Below, one piece after another: positions 61,444-64,000 of a stretch of DNA of 64,000 nt. Location: positions 4,256,001 through 4,320,000 of the forward strand of contig NC_016627.1 in the NCBI RefSeq assembly GCF_000237085.1, given 5' to 3'. The notes below the pieces were generated by a model. It did not search any database, was not told the DNA's origin, and saw only the letters and a program-made list of their open reading frames with translations. Numbering within the stretch: the first letter of the stretch is position 1; each line of letters begins with the position of its first letter. Source of the stretch: Acetivibrio clariflavus DSM 19732 (GTDB lineage: Bacteria > Bacillota > Clostridia > Acetivibrionales > Acetivibrionaceae). A program made the translations under genes and the position numbers.

Positions 61444-61980
61444 CTATTTTTTATTCTCAGACTCTATCAGTTCTATCATTTCAATAAAATAATTATATAC
61501 TTCTGTACTTTTATCAAATATGTTTTCTAAGTCTTTTTTCCCACTTTCCAAAACATCTTTTTCCGAAAACTTTTCATTAAAAATAATTGCTAAAGTATAT
61601 TGCATTTGTGAAGCCACATTTAACATTTGTTTTCCTGTATTTTCTGCTTTTAAATAATCAGAATATACTGATACAAAGTGTTCCGGAAAAACACTAATTA
61701 AATAACCATAAAACCACAAATAATCTCCGTCATTTGAATATTTCTCAGTTGCTATTTTAAAGGCATCTAGTAATATATTTTCTGCTTGGTTTAAACATTT
61801 TTCTAATTTTGGTGATAATCTTCCCCATTCAGCCATAACATACCAAGTGTAAAAAGAAATTCTGAAAAGATCATATTTCTCAACTGTTTTTAAATAATCT
61901 TCATTAATAGCATCAAAAAAACCTATAAGTTCTTCCCATTTTTCATTTTTTATAATTCTCTCTAACTTATCTAAATCCAT
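61444..61980 (-). CDS. Probable immunity protein, all-helical
   Basis: A 178-aa acidic, helix-rich protein (LERIIKNEKWEELIGFFDAIN; GDYLWFYGYLISVFPEHFVSVY; AEKNTGK-like and LENIFDKSTEVYNYFIEMIEL segments). It lies 32 bp downstream of a truncated toxin C-terminal domain in the same direction, the standard toxin-then-immunity arrangement of contact-dependent or Rhs-type systems. Family not identified. The ATG at 61980 is followed closely by a plausible frame with no rival start. Confidence 0.55.
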   Translation of the reverse strand: MDLDKLERIIKNEKWEELIGFFDAINEDYLKTVEKYDLFRISFYTWYVMAEWGRLSPKLEKCLNQAENILLDAFKIATEKYSNDGDYLWFYGYLISVFPEHFVSVYSDYLKAENTGKQMLNVASQMQYTLAIIFNEKFSEKDVLESGKKDLENIFDKSTEVYNYFIEMIELIESENKK

Positions 61981-62012
61981 TGTACATCATAACCTTTCAA
62001 ATAATATTCTAT

Positions 62013-62227
62013 TTATTTCTTATTTACCCATGCATCGCTAATTTTCCATATACTATCATTTATCTTTTGAAATGTTACTGTTACTGTTTCTTTCCCAACT
62101 TTTAAAACTCTTTTATATGCAGAACCGTATCTGCTTTCTGTTCCTTTTTTCATAACTTTTTCTATTATATCTCTTACTTTTTCCCATGTAATTGTTCCCT
62201 TAATAATTTTATCCCAATCATGTTCTA
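62013..62227 (-). pseudogene. C-terminal domain of a polymorphic toxin, cut by an IS3 remnant
   Basis: About 70 codons before the stop read GGLIEHDWDKIIKGTITWEKV, then KKGTESRYGSAYKRVLKVGKETVTVTF and ISDAWVNKK. Size, position before an immunity-like gene and the KGTITWEKVRDIIEKV pattern suggest a nuclease-type toxin tip as seen at the ends of Rhs/CDI/LXG proteins. Upstream of 62228 the frame runs into IS3-derived DNA, so the delivery part of the toxin is missing. Confidence 0.55.
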
Positions 62228-62300
62228 TTAAGCCCCCTAACCAATTTGGACAATCGCACACTAATTTAGTAAAATAAAAATTAATAGGAGGTTGTCTAAA

Positions 62301-62552
62301 TTGAAAGGGAAAGGTAAAAGGTATCCAGAAGAATTTAAGCGTCAAATTGTTAAGGAAGTAGAAGAAACAGGCAATGCTTCTTTAGTTGCAAGAAGACACG
62401 ATTTAGTTCCTGGCACTGTTACTCGCTGGGTTAGGGAGTCAAAGAAGCAAAATGGATTAATTCCAAGTTCTAATTATTCCAATAATATTAATGCTAAATC
62501 TTTAGAAGAAGAAAATGAACAATTGAAAAAATTACTAGTAGTAAAACTTTGA
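62301..62552 (+). pseudogene. IS3-family OrfA fragment
   Basis: An 83-codon OrfA-like HTH: KGKRYPEEFKRQIVKEVEETG, SLVARRHDLVPGTVTRWVRE, and EENEQLKKLLVVKL, where it leaves the family sequence. TTG at 62301 with AGGAGG upstream is the likely start. No OrfB follows, so it is not a working transposase. Confidence 0.8.
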
Positions 62553-62574
62553 TATTTTGTCCTCAAATAACTAC

Positions 62575-62653
62575 ACATTAATATTTAGCTGAAATCAAGG
62601 GCCCGCCTTAGCGGGGCGTAGCCTTTACCCTTGATGAAGGTAAATATTAATGT
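62575..62653. repeat. 79-bp nested palindrome inside the IS3 remnant
   Basis: ACATTAATATTTA (62575-62587) pairs with TAAATATTAATGT (62641-62653). Further in, ATCAAGGG pairs with CCCTTGAT. An inner hairpin CCCGC-ctta-GCGGG sits near the centre. The GC-rich tip contrasts with the AT-rich surroundings. It looks like a small mobile or regulatory hairpin (MITE-like or REP-like). Confidence 0.75.
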
Positions 62654-62766
62654 AAAATCAGACAAGGCCAAAATAAAATACTATGATATTGAAAGTATTA
62701 GTGAGTTTTTGTCCAAAATTAAGGGGTCAATCCGAATAAACGATATTTAAAATATTTAATTTGTAT

Positions 62767-63417
62767 TTAGATTTTCCAGTACACGTTATTAGGTAGTCTA
62801 CGTAAATAGCCTTCGCTTTTTTCTATTATTTCTCCTGTTTGAATGTTTCTTACTATTACATTTTCATGATATTCGGGATCTTCATACCATTCAGATAGAT
62901 ACAACCTATCCCCATCCCGAAATAATACTGTCTCTGTTTTTCCAATTGCAATTTTCTTTTTTTCTGGCCAAACAATTTCATAGAAGCCATCATTTCCACT
63001 TCTTCCAAGAGTAAGTGGCGTTGTTTCAAGCTTTAAGTTATAGCAGTCTTCAACTTCTGATAAAGACAATTCAGTAATAACTTCTAATTTTTGTTTTTCT
63101 GGGATATATTTTTTAATTTTAATTAGCTTTTCATGAAAATCAACAACTAAAAAATTAAATATCCCATTATTCCATATAGGTTTTTCAACATATACATTCC
63201 CTTGGATTTGAAATGGTGAATGTACTTCCCCATCAGGATAATGGATTAAGTGATAATTCATTCCTTTAAAAAATCCATCGTTATTAAATATCTCTTGCGC
63301 TTCATATAAGTCACAATATTCAACTGTTCCTTCTCTGCATGAATACCATTCATTTGTTCCTTCAATTTCTTCTGGATAACTACTTGAAATACCTTTTATA
63401 TTAGTAATATTTATCAT
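62767..63417 (-). CDS. Unknown 216-aa protein
   Basis: A 216-aa acidic, beta-rich soluble protein (YSCREGTVEYCDLYEAQEIF; GMNYHLIHYPDGEVHSP; LGRSGNDGFYEIVWPEKKKIAIGKTE; and a final NVIVRNIQTGEIIEKSEGYLRR). AAAGGGGGATAAATAA precedes the ATG at 63417. It is not recognised. Since it sits upstream of a toxin/immunity remnant it may be a second immunity-type or cargo protein, but this is only context. Confidence 0.5.
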   Translation of the reverse strand: MINITNIKGISSSYPEEIEGTNEWYSCREGTVEYCDLYEAQEIFNNDGFFKGMNYHLIHYPDGEVHSPFQIQGNVYVEKPIWNNGIFNFLVVDFHEKLIKIKKYIPEKQKLEVITELSLSEVEDCYNLKLETTPLTLGRSGNDGFYEIVWPEKKKIAIGKTETVLFRDGDRLYLSEWYEDPEYHENVIVRNIQTGEIIEKSEGYLRRLPNNVYWKI

Positions 63418-63504
63418 TTATTTATCCCCCTTTATAAAATAAGCCTATTTAACATTGTGTCAATAATATGATATTATGATTAGTCTATTTATTCATTTTA
63501 TCAC

Positions 63505-63560
63505 ATCTATTCCATCTCCTCAACCCCTACAAAAATAAACGTTACGGTAAAATCATGAAC
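63505..63560. repeat. Degenerate IS-like terminal motif, copy D
   Basis: tcacatctattccatctcct-caacccct resembles the motif at 125 and 18174; the following bases fit only loosely. The 63418-63800 stretch otherwise contains only small dyads (for example TATGCTG-tg-CAGCATA at 63601-63616) and no gene. Confidence 0.4.
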
Positions 63561-63784
63561 CCATTTCCTACCAAAAACATTCACTTAGAATATTTAAAAA
63601 TATGCTGTGCAGCATAAAAAATATAAGATAAGCTATATTTTCAGGAAATGGATCCAGAAATATCATGATGATATTAGATTCGCCCTGGATACAATACTTT
63701 TGACAGATTAATACAGGTATGCCAAAAAACCAGATACCCCTGCGTAAGGTAATATCCAGTAATACAAAAAGTATTATCTGCCAT

Positions 63785-63806
63785 AAATAGCTAGAATTAG
63801 CTATTT
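63785..63806. repeat. Perfect 9-bp inverted repeat at the end of the ISAs1 fragment
   Basis: AAATAGCTA-gaat-TAGCTATTT overlaps the stop codon of the transposase remnant. It could be a weak terminator or part of the element's end. Confidence 0.5.
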
Positions 63807-63991
63807 CTTAAAGTTGATATCAAATACCCTAGTTCTATATTCTACATCCAAAGATGCCTTTAATCTTTTTAAGTTTGCACTCAACTTAGGGAATTCTTCA
63901 GTTTCCCTGCGTACCATATTTAACACAATCCTCTTTGCTACAGCTAGATTATCAGGGGCCAAATCTTTTCTTGTTTTATTAGCATCATCTT
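63801..63991 (-). pseudogene. ISAs1-family transposase, C-terminal remnant
   Basis: About 63 codons: DDANKTRKDLAPDNLAVAKRI, VLNMVRRETEEFP, SANLKRLKASLDVEY and a stop at 63801-63803. The RKDLAPDNLAVAKRI pattern is typical for the ends of ISAs1/IS1548 transposases. An in-frame TAA lies at about 63992, so it is disrupted at once; the element may continue beyond the window. Confidence 0.75.
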
Positions 63992-64000
63992 AAATGTTAC

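Larger units (their letters stand above)
62228..62732 (+). mobile_element. Internally deleted IS3-family element (about 505 bp)
   Basis: Terminal inverted repeats: CCCCCTAACCAATTTGGACAA at the left (about 62230) and, on the other strand, GACCCCTTAATTTTGGACA at the right (about 62731). Only an orfA fragment is left; the whole DDE orfB is gone and the space holds a 79-bp palindrome. Confidence 0.75.

Overview
The window looks like a mobile, accessory part of a low-GC Firmicutes chromosome, most likely from class Clostridia. The base composition is AT-rich, starts are preceded by strong AGGAGG-type ribosome binding sites, and the content is typical of that group: large serine recombinases, VanR/VanS-like and BlaI/BlaR1 regulators, a c-di-GMP-I riboswitch and a siphophage-type prophage. 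Genus and species cannot be fixed from the sequence. No rRNA or tRNA gene and no CRISPR array was seen.

Layout. 0-3.7 kb: a VanR/VanS-like operon (DUF1413 protein, regulator, kinase) followed by a serine D,D-carboxypeptidase gene broken by a perfect 25-bp tandem duplication. 3.7-6.1 kb: three eroded C-terminal ends of large serine recombinases, with a TetR/GNAT operon between the first two. 6.1-8.6 kb: an IS21-family istA-istB pair. 8.8-18.1 kb: a defence-type operon (XRE regulator, SNF2 helicase, type III-like methyltransferase, type III-like restriction helicase/nuclease). 18.2-27.3 kb: decayed IS-like repeats invaded by three near-identical group II introns, two of them fused head to tail at the exact splice boundary, plus an IS3-family element and a dead serine recombinase. 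27.4-32.3 kb: a BlaI/BlaR1 pair, then a c-di-GMP-I riboswitch with a terminator, then an ECF sigma factor and its probable anti-sigma factor, all on the minus strand. 32.4-52.6 kb: a three-recombinase cassette and a defective siphophage that keeps lysis, tail and a few early genes but has lost its entire head/packaging module; an AbiF/Abi_2-type HEPN gene with a structured leader RNA sits inside it on the opposite strand. 53.2-58.1 kb: a BceAB-like ABC transporter convergent with a two-component system. 58.5-64 kb: an MBL-fold hydrolase, broken phosphotransferase and acetyltransferase genes, a truncated toxin domain with a probable immunity gene, an internally deleted IS3 element containing a 79-bp palindrome, and an ISAs1 transposase end.

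How it fits together. The region records repeated invasion and decay. Cell-envelope sensing appears several times (VanRS, BlaIR, Bce-like module, ECF sigma). Two candidate phage-defence loci are present: the SNF2/Mod/Res operon and the AbiF-type gene with its RNA. The most noteworthy observations are the tandem intron array, the riboswitch-controlled ECF sigma operon, the 25-bp duplication in the carboxypeptidase gene, the SNF2-Mod-Res operon, the AbiF leader RNA and the deletion junctions in the prophage.
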